The notes below the pieces were generated by a model. That model saw only the letters and a program-made list of their open reading frames with translations. It made no database searches and was not told the origin of the DNA. Positions 23,533 to 36,400 of a stretch of DNA of 64,000 nucleotides are shown here, piece by piece. A program made the position numbers and the translations under genes. Each line of letters begins with the position of its first letter. The stretch's first letter is position 1. Source of the DNA: Cladopsammia gracilis (Eukaryota; Cnidaria; Anthozoa; Scleractinia; Dendrophylliidae); the NCBI GenBank assembly GCA_022457155.1, contig JAJGOT010000194.1, forward strand, positions 653,501 to 717,500. Reading direction: 5' to 3'.

Positions 23533-24779
23533 TCATTTTAAGTCAATTAATTACTGGGATATGAGTTTTTATTCTTCTTATATTTCAATCTCTAACATTC
23601 AAGACAAAATGCGTATTTTAAGTTTTACTGTGAAATATTTGTTTTCATTCTTGTTATATTTCAATCTCTAATATTCAAGACAAAATGCTTATCTTCTACT
23701 CTAAGTTTTAATGTAATCTTTTCTATTTTATTTTTTAAATGGCAATATCAAAAGTGTTAATTAATGTTGTTTATGGTTATACTAAAAGGCTAGTAGTGAT
23801 GTTGAAAATATGCGCATTTCTATCAAACATGAGTTTACTTGACCCGCATTACGCTTTATCATACTTTTATCTGAAAATTGCGATCAAAGATAAATTCAAA
23901 GGTTTTATAGTCTTATACAAATTCGCTCATCATGTTCAAATTGTTCGTACCGGCTACGATGTAACGTAGATTTCAGAACATGTTTAGAAATTCTACGACT
24001 CCTTTTTGTGTCGTACACAACAAACGTTTTTTAATATACTGTTGTAGGTTTAATTTTCATCTACAGAGGAGCGATTATTGGTTATTTCAAGATTTTGCAT
24101 TCGAATGGTTACAAGAAAAAATCACTTGAAAGATAGTGATGGACCGTCCGATTTATTGATTGATGAACCGATCGCCTGACGGTCTGTATGTCTGCAGTCA
24201 GTCAGAATTTCTTTTCATCTTTCAAGAGATCTTCCCTTGCATTTATGCAATGCAAAATCTTGAAATCACTAATAACAGGTCGTATTTATACTGATCATGC
24301 ATAGCTCATCTTTATCGATCTTCTCAGTGTCGTCTTTCTAGTACTATACGTACAATCTTCTCTTGTATCCGTAATACAGAATCGTGCACTCGTCAATAAT
24401 TGATCCTCCATGTTTAGATAAAATTGTGGTCGATGATCCCGGGTCGATGATATCCGTATAGATCACTCGATCGATATATCAGAATCTCGCCGAATTTCTG
24501 GTAATCTTCTCTTGTATCTAGTCATGGAGAAAAATCTTAAAATCACCAATAACCGCTCATCGATTATTTAATAATCGATCTATCGATAAATCGTTATTTC
24601 TATCAACATGTTTCAAGCGATCTTCTCTTGCATCTAATTATCTAATGTACGCTCATCTTTAGATGAAAGGATCATATCTATCTCCGTGTCGACCAATCGA
24701 CACGTACGCCGAATCCTTCCCTGTAAATTGAATCGACAACTCAGTACTTTTAAATAATTGGCGCGCTCAACAGAAATAT
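23533..24779. other. 3' flank of the exon-block gene and intergenic DNA
   Basis: AT-rich. Diverged inverted copies of a TTTCAAGATTTTGCAT/ATGCAAAATCTTGAAAT sequence occur at about 24087-24107 and 24248-24272, with a further TCTTAAAATCACCAATAAC copy near 24535. No coding exon is evident. Confidence 0.45.
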
Positions 24780-24925
24780 TTGGGGTCCGCCTAGAATGGG
24801 GTCTAGGACTCTTTTGCGAACCTCCTATGGCTATCTCTAGTCTACAATGTTTTTTTTGTAATGTAATTTATTTCTATTTTAGCCATGAATTGTAATAAAT
24901 AAATAAATAAATAAATAAATAAATG
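24780..24925 (+). mobile_element. Probable 3' end of a non-LTR retrotransposon
   Basis: TTTATTTCTATTTTAGCCATG followed by TGTAATAAATAAATAAATAA has the form of a LINE 3' UTR with an AAAT-repeat tail. The 5' limit is uncertain and no reverse transcriptase is visible. Confidence 0.4.
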
Positions 24926-27300
24926 TCTGAAACCTACGGCACATCGTAGCCACGAATAATTAAGAGGGCAGAGTTGGTACAAGTATTAATCTATCAAATT
25001 AACATCTGAACCAGGCGTCACTCGATGATAAACGCAAACGGTGAAGAAAATTCTAAATCTAAATCGAATACTGTATTAAACTCCCGTATGGAATGTGCAA
25101 ATACAGGAGCGCGATCAGCGGTCTTATTTATAGTCATAAAAGTGACTAGAGTTAATAATTTGGGAAATGTCCAAGTTTCATTCACTCGGCGCAAATGTTT
25201 TCATTTGTGACATTCTGCGATCACTACAAGCCTTTTGGTATTACAATGTAACATAAATTTCTATTAACTGAACTTTGAATGTCGTTCTTGTGAGCTCTGT
25301 GATCACTAAGCCTTTTAAAAACGTATTTAAAAAACTTACATAGCTTATTTACAATGCAACTGAAGATAACTGGGAACAAATGTACAATTTGTGTCAATTT
25401 GCCTTGATTCCTGAAAAGAATAAAGTTTACTTTATTTTGTGTAAAACAAACCAGTCTAATTGAACAGTGAGAAATGAATTTTTGTCGGTTTTTTTTTCCA
25501 TTCCTCAAATTGTGTTTCAGATTGAGTTATGTTCTTTGTAGCAGGATATGATTAAAATAGATATTTTAACTTTATGTTAGTGATGGCTTGTTTTTGTACT
25601 ATTTTTGTCACCTTGAATTTCAGTGATTTCTGAAAAATATAGTTTAAAACAATATAAGTTATCCCAGTAAAATTCAACAATGAGGAATGTATTTTTGTCG
25701 TTTATCGTTATATTAAGATGTATATTTTAACTTCGTTTTAGAGGTGGCTCGTTTTTCAGATTAATAAATTATTACTTTAATGAAGTGCAACTCTTGTGTC
25801 TTATCTTTGCTGTACTGAGTAGCTCGATGATATTTAGAAGTTAAAGGTTGTGCATAAACAACTAGCACGAACGTCCTTAACTCTTTGAGCCCGAGCTTTT
25901 GTGTGTCTCGGAACCTTGGGGGGGGGGGGGGGGGGGGCAGCATATTTCCTTTGCGGTCCGCAAGAAGACCGGCCGAGTCGCTAATGCGCTAACATCATGT
26001 ATTATAATTCAACACATTGATACACTGCCCAAATATGGTTAAAAAGTTATCGATATACGCTATGTCTACATGACGTATATCCAACGATGGATGTAAATTT
26101 CGCATTTTGACAAGAGAATGCAAAAATGACGGACCAGCCTCGATATTTTTTCTTCAAACTGTGCTTTGTTATCAATGTGTTCAATTATAAAACCTAATTT
26201 TAGCCGACTCGGCCTCGTCGGCTAAGAATTAGGTGATATCACGCGCGCTTTCGCGCTATAATAGTTAAATATACATTGTTTGTACTAAATGTGGAGGTAA
26301 AGTCTACCTTGGCAGCAGAGCTAAGTATACGTAAGTTGAAGGATTAAAGATGACATTTGTTTGTACTATAAATATATCGTTCCCATTCGATAAACGCTGG
26401 TCAACGAGCCACTAAAAAGAAATAACAAAAAAGTCTCTGCGTTCAATAAGCTTACAACTCAACTGGCAGACTACTGAGACGCTGTGCTACTGAAATGTAT
26501 ACCTTTCACGTTCAGTAATCCAAATCAAAGTCCGTCTTCTTCATGTTCACTTCCTTCGCTCAAGCGGCACAGTCGGTTCGCCTCGCTACGGCAAAACTAC
26601 AGTGGACACGATCATTTCATTTGATCAAGAGTGATCCGAAACTGATCCTCTTCACCTTCAGAAGATTGTAAAGAAACATATTAGGCGCTGTCTGACATTT
26701 GTACAGCCAAAAACGTTGGCAAAATGACCATCACACTAAAGGATTCCAAGGAAATGATAGCGTAAACAAATCAATGTGTCATACTATTACGTAATTTACG
26801 TCATCAGTCACTCCCACTCGCCCCAGGCTCTCTAAAAATTGGAACCACTTTTCAACCGAAGTGACGCATCTTCAAGGGGCTAAAAAACCGATTTTCTTTT
26901 TCCTCGGGAAATGATTATTGTTTTCGTTCTTTGGACATAATAAACTAATGAAAAACGAAGAAAAAACACATTTCATAGGTAAGATTTCATTTCTTGAGTT
27001 TTGTTGAAGAGAAACCTTTCCATTAAGTTGAACGATTCATCCTTCTGAGATGTTAATGTACAAATAAAAGCGTTAGATTTGTCAAAGTGATATTCATTTT
27101 CATGAACATATTGGTATCATCGAAGAAAGCATCGTAGCTTATGAAGTCTGAGAAATTTTGACTCATGTATGGAATTGCTCATACTGCTTCGAGAAACCTC
27201 GCGAATCAAACTTAACCGCCCGTAAGGTTATCACAAAACACCCATAGCCAGCCCCCAAAGGAGAGCAATTTCAATATCAATCCAAATGTGTTTCTCTAGA
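24926..27300. other. Intergenic DNA
   Basis: No supported gene. A run of about 20 G lies at 25918-25937. Short frames here have no recognisable protein character. Confidence 0.5.
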
Positions 27301-27374
27301 TTTGTGACCTGTGACCTGTGACCTGTGACATGTGACCTGTGACCTGTGACCTGTAGCCTGTGACCTGTGACCTG
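27301..27374. repeat. Heptamer tandem repeat (GTGACCT)n
   Basis: About ten copies with two variant units (GTGACAT, GTAGCCT). Confidence 0.9.
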
Positions 27375-28186
27375 CAAAAGAAACCTGCCGAATCCCTAGC
27401 ATATTTTAAGATGTCTCTACTCAATAAATTTTCCAAGGTTGAAAGGAATTTGTTGGGGTAATATCAGACATGGCATTTATAATTTCCCTAGAAGTTTCCG
27501 CTTTTTTCGAATTTTAGCCTATTCTTGTGTACAGTGAGGGTAGGGTTCATTATATGTCCCCATACACCACGTAGAGAAATACCACTGACCACTATGACCA
27601 CTGGAAACACGTTAAAACAAAATGGCGGCCGGAGTGAAAAGAAAACAAACCGCTCGAAGGAGCATTTTTGCCTCAGTAATGGCTTCATCTCCTCGTATCT
27701 CGCATTTCTGGAAAATGCCACTTTACACATTGAAAATGCACCGTGCTAAGGGATGTTTTTGGAGCGGAAAACGTTTGCTTTGCGAGTTTTACTGTCTTAT
27801 CTTTCGGATACGATGCTGGGGAACGCACCGAATCGGTGTAACCGTTTCCTCGTGTAGCAGACTTAAGGAACCATGAAGGTAAGCCCTATTTTAAGGGATA
27901 TTGAGAGGAAAGTGCGGCTAATTTATGAGGTTATTGGGATCAAAAGGTACCGTCTAAAACTACTTTTTTCTCACTTTTCTTTCGATTGAAATACGGTTCG
28001 AACTTGACTCTATATACATGTATTAATTTTGATGCTTGGGAACGTTGAGTTTCTAGCGGTAATGCCACAAATGCAAAATATTTTCTTTTCCCCTTATTTC
28101 CTTTATACTTTGCAGCCATATTTTATCCGCATTTCCGCGCACAGCGCATGCTCTTGGCCATTTTGGCAGCCATCTTGTATGGGATT
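27375..28186. other. Intergenic DNA with an ATGGCGGCC-type start context
   Basis: An open frame of 84 codons begins at 27622 (MAAGVKRKQTARRS). It ends without an obvious in-frame donor and matches nothing I recognise. An ATGAAG|GTAAGC at about 27873 could be a separate start with donor. Neither is firm. Confidence 0.2.
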
Positions 28187-28440
28187 TCTGGTTATGTTGA
28201 ACAGTGTATCATGCCATGTTGAATGTTGAAATAGGCCATTCAACATGTTGAACGTTGTTGAACGAAAATAGAGACAGGCTCTATTCCGTTCAACAAGTTG
28301 CAACTCATTAATTGAACGACCTCAGTAAATCGTTTTAAAATGTTGAATTTTTTTAAACTCGTTCAACAAATTGCAGCATCTTTAAACATGTTTTGATCAA
28401 CAAATGCTGAACAATGTTGAACCGTGTATGACTCGCTTAT
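28187..28440 (-). repeat. Third locus of TTCAACATGTTGAA-type repeat
   Basis: Contains GGCCATTCAACATGTTGAAC and several further GTTCAACA/TGTTGAA elements, more degenerate than at 7.9 kb or in the array. Confidence 0.7.
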
Positions 28441-29565
28441 TGCCTTAAGGATTGTGGATTACGGACCATTAAATGTACAGGCTCATAGCAAGGCTAAAAT
28501 AACTGGGGGGCCGTGCAAATTGGCCATGTTCCATGCAACAATTACCTGTTAACCCTTTAAAGGGGGACAAGTACATAGCTTTCTTAACATTTACATTGAA
28601 TTTACAGTGCCAGATACGTCCATTTGAAATAGATACAAGTTAAAATGCACCTTTTAACATGTCAATATAACAAAAACATAAAATAAAAAAATAATTTGTG
28701 CAAAATGCTCCCCCGCCTTGTTTTAGTGTGAAGCTCGTTTTCGTCCTTTACCGTCATAAAATTGCTGTTTTCATCAATATTATTTTCCCTTGTTTTCATT
28801 CATAACTCTGGCAGAAGTCTTGAACTCGTGGATTTCTTGACATCTATTAGCTTGATGTTGATTAAATCAACGATTTTCTTCAAAAGGTTGTCTTAAGGCG
28901 GGGGTCCAAGTGAACGCCATTTTCCCGCCACTTGACATGGCTTTAATAGAAATATCTCGTTCACGTTTCAAGCAATCCAAAAACTCTATGCTCATCCCAT
29001 GAATCTATGTTATTGTTTATTATTGGTTGGATCTATTTATGGGCTGTTTTGTAAATTTTTGGATGATTTTTGGGTGATTTTTCGATATGTTTGGGAGGAA
29101 ATAGTTTTTCTCAAAGGATAAGTAAATTTAAGAGAAATAAGAAATATTCAAGATTTAGTGAAGTTTTAAAAATTAGAATTTGTAGTTAATAATTGACGGA
29201 CACCAAGTTAGTCCACTACTAACCTGGGGTGCTCTTGCGTGGGTATCAACTGTCTGTTTTTGTTCCAAAAATCATTTTCTTTCTTCTATCCCTTCTTTAA
29301 ACCTCTTAAAATTTCAATCATATTCACGTGAACCCCACCCCCCCCCCCCTGCCTTAACATCCAATACTGATCATTACCAAATGTCTCCTAGCGATAACAA
29401 AGCTAAATCAACCAGATAGGTTATGAGAATTAAGTACATGATCATCCAAGATGAATTCTCTTGATATTTTAACAACTTCTTCCCACTACTTCTTTAAGAA
29501 ATATTTTGGAACAAAAAAAATGAGAATTTGTATTTTAATTTTCGGGATTAAAGGGTTAAGGTGCT
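28441..29565. other. Intergenic DNA
   Basis: Nothing supported. A poly-C run sits at about 29337-29349. Confidence 0.5.
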
Positions 29566-29570
29566 GTTAC

Positions 29571-29648
29571 ACGTAACAATGTTTCGTCAAACTTGCAACA
29601 ATTTTTTTGCAAGACAAGTTGCACGAAAAATTGTTACGTGTAACTAGT
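29571..29648. mobile_element. Small hairpin element
   Basis: GTTACACGTAACAATGTTTCG at the left pairs with CGAAAAATTGTTACGTGTAAC at the right, with CAACTTG-type inner arms. Confidence 0.65.
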
Positions 29649-29658
29649 GTAACTACTG

Positions 29659-29945
29659 TAGAGTGGTTTTCAATCAAATGTCGAAAGTAATTTCGTGATT
29701 GCTTTGGTTTTGCAGTGCTACGCTTTGTGATTGGCTTAAAAATCTTGCGCCACTTTATCAGCCATTCAGAAATAAAACTATAACCAATTGTAACTTGCTC
29801 GCACGCGTTTTCCCGCGCTTGGCGACGGTTACATGTATTTGCTTTGAGTTCTGATTGGTTCATTTGATTGCCTGCGTCTGTTGTGATTGGTCAGAGTAAT
29901 TGCTTTGGTTTTTGGTTTCACGACACTCATTTGAAAACCGCTCTA
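29659..29945. mobile_element. MITE of the TAGAGCGG family, second copy
   Basis: The ends are TAGAGTGGTTTTCAATCAAA and TTTGAAAACCGCTCTA inverted. It shares GTGATTGGCT.AAAAATCTTGCGCCAC (inverted) with 6465-6649 but has about 100 bp of extra interior. Confidence 0.75.
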
Positions 29946-29977
29946 TGGTGCGCTATATGAGAAACCTCTAAAGAAAA

Positions 29978-30290
29978 GCGGCATCAAAACTTGTCTAGAT
30001 GTTATTCACCTTTTTATTTATTTATTTACCACTTAAGTCTTCACCTTCTAAAGCAAAGTAATTTTCTGCGCAGCTAGATAATTTGAGGTAAAGAAAAAAA
30101 GATGAGCAACCCTTCGAAAATGAGAGCGAAAAGGCTTTTAACAAAAATATTCACCGACGATACTGATACTAGTACGTCAAAGCTCTTAGAACATTTTTAA
30201 TTGATCATGTCACTTGCTTCGCTTGCTTTTTACGGGACGACAAAATGGTGGCTATCTTCGCATGGCATTCTTTGTATTTTCGTCATGAAT
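29978..30290 (+). repeat. Dispersed repeat, copy 1 of 3
   Basis: Contains GATGAGCAACC, ACTAGTACGTCA and the conserved block ATTGATCATGTCACTTG..TCGCTTGCTTT. Related copies are at 32283-32560 and 62634-62735. Confidence 0.65.
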
Positions 30291-30334
30291 TATTAATGAG
30301 TTTGAGAACTCTTCAAAAAGCTAGGCACTTGAAT

Positions 30335-30630
30335 CACAGGTAGCCCAAGCTATATGTGTCACAGTAACCGTTACGAGCGAAATTATAAGGATTTGTATGA
30401 GGAAAAAACGGTCCATTCTAGGAGCTAAAAAAACGAACACGATTTCAATAAATATTGCCCCCAAAACCACACAGGAGACAAGGAAACACACAAGCGAAGT
30501 AAGGTAGGCAATGTTTATTGAAACCTTGTTTGTATTTTTTAGCTCCTAGAATGGACCATTTTTTCTCATACAAATCCAATAATATCGTTCGTAACGGTTA
30601 CTGTGACACATATAGCTTGAGCTACCTGTG
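30335..30630. mobile_element. 296-bp foldback element
   Basis: The ends are CACAGGTAGCCCAAGCTATA and its inverse. Arms extend through GTGTCACAGTAACCGTTACGA and the TCCATTCTAGGAGCTAAAAAA block. CTTGAAT flanks both sides. Confidence 0.8.
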
Positions 30631-31621
30631 CTTGAATTGATATCTTTCTCTTGGTGTTCTAAAATCTGTACTAGCAGTAATCAGAGATTATGGAGACGCG
30701 TTCGTACAAATTTACGGCGGAAATGAGCCCCTGAAAAAAGCAACAGCGAGGGACGGCCAAGACCGGAGACCAAAAAATCTCAAATTTTGCTGCATGTAAA
30801 GCACAGGGCAACCAACACAAAATTGGGATTGCGTTCTTCGAACGCGATAATCATTTCGTGTTTTGAGCCAGAAACATACATCACAATCCCCATGGCATAG
30901 CTTTAATAGCTCCTTTAACAACTGGTCTACAGTTTACAAAAATCAGTGGCGACCAGTATAGTCCTTCAAACCTGTGAAGGGCCGTGACCTCCATTGCATG
31001 GAAGTTACCGGGATGGTTACATCATCAAACAAAAGGAGAACTTCTCAATTCTAATCAAAACTTCAAACTTTCGGTCAAATGGTTCCTTACTCACGGCCCA
31101 GTATCTTATATCCTAAGTTGTACTCATTCTTTTGATCCAGCCATCCTCGGTGATAAATAAAGAAAATTTTATTCGTTCTCAAACGACGCGTGACATTGTT
31201 AAATTTGGTTGACCTTTAGGAACTCGCAAGGTAACCTCGTGCAACAATGTTTTTTTTTTTTCAAACTCGTATTTTCAAACGCGTATGGTTGACCATTCAA
31301 ATCCTTTCGATGGAAAAACTTTCTTTGCATTGTACAATTTAAAACAAGCAGTGACGACTGCTATTAAAAACACAGGTATTGAGAAGAATCGGCTATTAAT
31401 AAATTTGAGATAAGTCGATAAGCAGAACTTTCTAGAACTTTCTACATGTCACTGTTCTGAATGTTACGAAATGGTGGAAATCTCTACCCAGAAGAATAAG
31501 CATTTTAAATATAACCTAAAGATAATTTTTCTTTTTGGTGGCCTTTAATGTCATGAACAAAGACAACAAAAATAACAATATTATTTTGAAATCCCATTTT
31601 ATGAAACTCAACCATTCAAGT
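30631..31621. other. Intergenic DNA
   Basis: No gene or repeat supported. Confidence 0.5.
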
Positions 31622-31854
31622 GTAAAATGGTTTATTTTAGGATTGCGAGGCACTCAGTCATGTGATAACTATGCATCCTCTCAGGGAAGGGCGCATATAG
31701 CCAGATTTGTCCATTCGGTGGTTATGTTCTTCCTGCCCCGCAAACCGAGCTCAACATTCCAGCAATTCAAATAAAACTCTATTCAGTAAAAGGCATAAAA
31801 TGGTTTATTTAGGATTGTGAGGCACTCAGTCCTCTGATAACCATGCATCCTAAT
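31622..31854 (+). repeat. Direct repeat of about 60 bp
   Basis: TAAAATGGTTTATTT..AGGATTG and AGGCACTCAGTC..TGATAAC..ATGCATCCT occur at 31626-31682 and again at 31796-31852. Confidence 0.75.
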
Positions 31855-31904
31855 ACTATTTGAAATTCAAGGGACAAATATTAATAACATAAATAAATAA
31901 ACTT

Positions 31905-31990
31905 GAACTCATTCATTCATTCATTCTTTATTTGCCATATATACAACATTTTACAGATAGAAATTTTACAGATGGAAATAATAAAAGATT
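31905..31990 (-). mobile_element. Possible LINE 3' tail (GAAT repeat), minus strand
   Basis: Read on the minus strand, a short 3'-UTR-like sequence ends in GCAAATAAAGAATGAATGAATGAATGA, as in L2/CR1-type elements. No coding part is visible. Confidence 0.35.
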
Positions 31991-32140
31991 ACAGAAAAAA
32001 GTGAATGGCGAGGAGACCTGAAAGAAACCACGAGGCTTATAATGAGTCAGGTTTCCTCACTTAAAAACAAACTAGTCTTAATACAATAATTACAATATGG
32101 GCTTATGTTAGTTAAATTTAACCATGGATTTTCTCTCTCT

Positions 32141-32150
32141 AACACACACA

Positions 32151-32205
<55 letters not shown>
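32141..32205. repeat. (CA)n microsatellite
   Basis: About 32 CA dinucleotides with one TA interruption. Confidence 0.95.
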
Positions 32206-32207
<2 letters not shown>

Positions 32208-32282
32208 ATTAATTTTTTATAACAATATTAACCTTTACATGTAGAGAGTTAAAAGATGACTGAGAAACCACTAAATGAAATG

Positions 32283-32560
32283 GCATCAAAAATTGCCTGC
32301 AAGGTAGTCACCTAATGCAGAGCAATTGTCTGCACAGCTATGTACAATAGCTAAAACAAGATGAGCAACCATTTCATAATGAGAGAGTAAAGGCTCTCAA
32401 CAAAAAGAATGACCCGACGAAGAATGATCAGGTACTAGTACGTCATGAAGGTCTTAGAACATTTTACATTGATCATGTCACTTGTTTCGCTTGCTTTGTT
32501 CGGGACGTCAAAATGGTGGCTTGCTTCGCATGGGCCTATTTACTCATGCGCGTAGCGGCA
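32283..32560 (+). repeat. Dispersed repeat, copy 2 of 3
   Basis: Same order of blocks as 29978-30290: GATGAGCAACC, ACTAGTACGTCA, TTAGAACATTTTACATTGATC and CGGGACGTCAAAATGGTGGC. Confidence 0.65.
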
Positions 32561-32939
32561 TGAGTTATAAAATGCCCTCCGTTTTTCTTTTTTTGTGTGA
32601 CGATTTTGCATGCAAATTTAATCATGCATATTTTAAATTGTGCATTTCCGGTTCACGGCTTTACACTTCCTGTTTGGTTACTTCCGGCTACTCTCACTTC
32701 CGGCAAAACATCGTTATTGAAGTGTCACGACAGCGTCTCCTACAACCCTACTCACACTAGTAATGTTCACGTCAGGTATTCTTGGCTTTCACTGACGTCA
32801 TATCAAAATTCAGAAGCATTAAAAAATAGATTTCGAATCCAAAATGTTTATGGAATTGTAAAGAGTTTAAAACTACACATCTTGGCCAAATTTTGAAGCG
32901 CAAAAGCATTTCGTTCAAGAGTTATAGGCGAACGAGTAT

Positions 32940-33345
32940 TAGATATTTTTAGTAAGAAATGTATGGAGCGGCCATCTTTGTGCCCCACTCAGGGGCACAA
33001 AGGTGGCGGCCAAAAATTCAAAGTCTTAATTACACCAAAAATCACATCCAAAAATATTGTATTTGCTATAAGCTCAATTAACTCGGCTTATAAGCACTTA
33101 TAATGCAAACAATAACTTTCAGCTGATTCAATTTTGTTTATTTTCGCGGCTTATCTGAAATAGCGTGACGCATTGCGTGACACATTTAAACCCTTTGTAA
33201 ATCGGAAGCAAAACATCGTTAAAACCTGAAACTTTTTGTGAAAGATTATAACACTTGTATCCACATACCATGTTAGAAACAGCTTTGTAGGATGTATAGT
33301 TTAGATTTTTTTATTTTTATGACGTCATGTGAAAGCCAAGAATAT
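32940..33345 (-). repeat. Dispersed ~400-bp repeat, inverted relative to 36005-36400
   Basis: The reverse complement of this stretch matches 36005-36400 along its length (TTTCACAAAAAGTTTCAGGTTTTAACGATG block; GGCCGCC/GGCGGCC with a GGGGCACA..TGTGCCCC palindrome). The two copies form inverted arms about 3 kb apart. Confidence 0.75.
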
Positions 33346-35039
33346 ATTAGTTTCACAAGAATGACTGGCTTCATTGTGGTACAGCCTTCATTTGTAAAAC
33401 TTTCAATAGTAACGTGGTTTGCAGTACAATGACTGAATGAAAGGAGTAACTCTTCTTTATGTCGGACGTCTTCTTATCTTGTTTAAATTATTAAAATATA
33501 AATTGCTTCTTTTCTTATGGTACATTGAAATATAAGACAAATGCTTGATACGCATGCGCATGCATGACAAACATTTTCCGTCATTTGGTCTTATTGGTGT
33601 ATAAGTCAGTCCTGTATTTCTCCCATCGAGGTAAACGTTGCTTTTATACACAGCATACAACTTGAGGCCGAATTTGTCGCGATTCTGAAAAAAACTAAAT
33701 GCTATTTTTAATCAGAGTTCTTCCGAGGCAAAAATGCCAAACATCGATCTCTCGCACTGATAAGCACATTGTCAATTTATTCCCATTTTTACTGCCGATT
33801 CTTTACAATGTCTGGATCGGAGCAGTCCTCGCTGCCTGTGGTGAGTAATTTCAAGACTTTTTTCAAGAAAGAACAATAGAAACACACGGCAAAACAGCGT
33901 CGTACTTCAGCCCATCAGATTTAATAAAAAATTTGGACTTCGGGACTGGACTTCTGTGGATTATGGACTGTGGAATGCGTGCAATATTAATGTCGATTTT
34001 TACTGACTGTATTGCTTTTTGTGGTTACTAGGTTACTAGTAACCACTATGTTGTCACCTGTGTAAGTAAGTTCGACCTTTCGAAGCGCGAAGTTGTGCGA
34101 GTTCACCCGATTGCTGTACGATGAGACAGTTCTGATAGCTTCGGATTAGACGACTCGATTGTCAACACAGACCCCAACACAGTTCTGTTTGTACTTGCCC
34201 GCTTTGGATCCGTGGGAAAGGTAAACGGAGCTTTCTCGTTCGTTTTACTGCTTTACCAAGCACAGCTTTCACCAAATGTGGCCAAGCATTGTTTTCAAAG
34301 ATTATTTTAGGTGTTTTCGTGGTTTGGAAAAAGGTTTTAGTGAAAAATCGAGCTGTGAATCGAAGTGTTTGTTTGAAGACCATGAGCTATCCGAACTCAT
34401 GATTCAAACGCCACCAGCATTTCATTTCTGTACCTTTGACCATTCAGAACTGTTTTTTTTTATTAGCGAAAGCATTACGCGAATCATTTTTCCGGATAAG
34501 ATTGGCATTCCATTACACAGAAAAAGTCGGAAATTTTAGAAAGCATAATAAAAATAGGTTGCTGAATTGAATTATTTTGTGATGTTTATTATATTTTCGC
34601 AGACGCTAGTCGGTTCCGCGCAGTAATTAGGACACAATAAATCGCCAAGACTTCCAGAAGCAGAAAATCATTGAATTCTGAAAGGTGTTTGACTCTTTTA
34701 ATCAAAGGAAAGACATTTTCATTTAAGGAAATATGAGTTTCATTCAAAAGTTTCGACCTTTTATAGAAAATATATTTTTTTATTCAGTGGTCATATAAAA
34801 ACTGCTTGCTATCAAATTACATTTGACATAAAAATTTGCATAAAGCAAAATTGTGTATTTGGGACACTTTGAACACTTTGAAGAAACTGTGAAGCCTGGC
34901 AAAAACTTATTGTAGATGGCAAAATCAAAGCATTTTTTAAAGAACCAGCTTTAAGTTATGGAAACATTTCGGCATTTCGATTTGGTCTTAAATCACGGAG
35001 AGATTTTAGTGAATGCGTCACGCAACGTTTATTTACAAA
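33346..35039. other. Intergenic DNA
   Basis: Apart from the weak candidate exon at 33808, no gene is supported. Confidence 0.45.
33808..33840 (+). CDS. Weak candidate first exon
   Basis: ATG opens 11 codons (MSGSEQSSLPV) ending at a good donor, GTGAGTAA. No downstream exon could be matched. It may be chance. Confidence 0.15.
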
Positions 35040-35330
35040 ATGTTTAGGGTCTATCCAACTTTTCTGGGCTCATACAGACCAGAGGGAAAGGCACGAACGG
35101 GACTCAGGTCCCATGCGAGGTGCCATCCCTTCCAATCCCACAACCCGCAAGGTTGACCACACCACCGGGGTCTACGGCCCCTACTCTTTTCGAATAGTGA
35201 TGTGGGATCTTTAACGTCCCACAAGAACAAATCAGAGAGTGCTGTGAGACGGGGCCTACAGTTTTTTCGTCCTTATCCGAGAAGACTAGGATGTCATACC
35301 ATTTGCAGAAGTCATTACAAAGGCGGCACA

Positions 35331-35372
<42 letters not shown>

Positions 35373-35437
35373 AGGTTTGAACCAACGACCTCCCACTCAG
35401 CAGACCGGAACTCTACCACTGAGCTAACCGGGCGGCG
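35040..35437 (-). mobile_element. tRNA-headed SINE, minus strand
   Basis: On the minus strand the head has an A box (TTAGCTCAGTGGTAGAG) and a B box (GGTTCAAACC), then ACACTCAGGGTCTTAAAATAACTGAGGA, the body shared with the SINEs at 46381, 50696, 54614 and 58518. The downstream half differs from those copies. Confidence 0.8.
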
Positions 35438-36004
35438 GTTGACCAATTCATAGCAATTCTCACCAAAGATTTGAAAACTTTAAAAAAAATCCTGGGTCTC
35501 CTGAATGTGATTTCCTGTTTATTTAGGGCCTACAAAAAGCTAATGGCAATCCGGGCAGGAGGGGGCATCTGGGTTAAAAGGGTTGGTCGGCCTGGCCGGG
35601 AAATACGGGCAGGGGAGAAATATTGCATCCGTCGGGGGGGGGGGGGGGGGGGATTTTTTCTGGAATAACCCATTTTACACCGGTTGCATGCGATTTAGTA
35701 ACACAGGAAAACTAAGTCTTTATATTGATTATCAATTTTCTTTTTACAGCATGTCCTCGACTGCCTATTTTTTCAAGTATTCTTTTCAAATGTAACATAA
35801 ATTATTCACGACTTGGAAAATAAGAGACGAGTGTGGATTTGATCGGGAATCAATAAATTAAATATTAAAAGCGAGCACAAAGAAATTGGTAACTTCAATT
35901 AACGCGTCTTAGAGTCTCATGCGCATGAGTATAGGCTAAGTATAGCCTCTTGTTCGTTATCAAAAGTAAGGATTTCTAACTCATTTGCTCAAGTATAGAG
36001 TGTT
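35438..36004. other. Intergenic DNA with poly-G run
   Basis: A G-run of about 19 lies at 35634-35652. No gene. Confidence 0.5.
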
Positions 36005-36400
36005 TGCACATGACGTCATAAAAATTAAAAAGTCTAAAGTATACATCCTACAAAGCTGTTTCTAACATGGTATGTGGATACCAGTGTTATAATCTTTCAC
36101 AAAAAGTTTCAGGTTTTAACGATGTTTCGTTTTCGATTTAAAAAGAGTCTATAAAGGTTGTAAATGTGTCACGCAATTCATCACGCTATTTCAGATAAGC
36201 CGTGAAAATAAACTAGTTGAAAGTTATTTTTGAATTATAGATGCTTATAAGCCGATTTCATGCCTCTTATAGTGAATACAATATTTTGTGATGAGATTTT
36301 TGGTGTTATTAAGACTTTGAATTTTTGGCCGCCATATTGGTGTCCCTAAGTGGGACACCAAGATGGCCGCTCCATACATTTCTTACTAAAAATGTCTATA
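36005..36400 (+). repeat. Dispersed ~400-bp repeat, second inverted copy
   Basis: Matches the inverse of 32940-33345. It ends with GGCCGCCATATTGGTGTCCC..GGGACACCAAGATGGCCGC, a local palindrome, and TACATTTCTTACTAAAAATG. Confidence 0.75.

Noticed and set aside
27622..27876. 84-codon frame starting MAAGVKRKQ as a first exon
   Set aside because: Start context is attractive, but there is no in-frame donor or downstream exon I could match.
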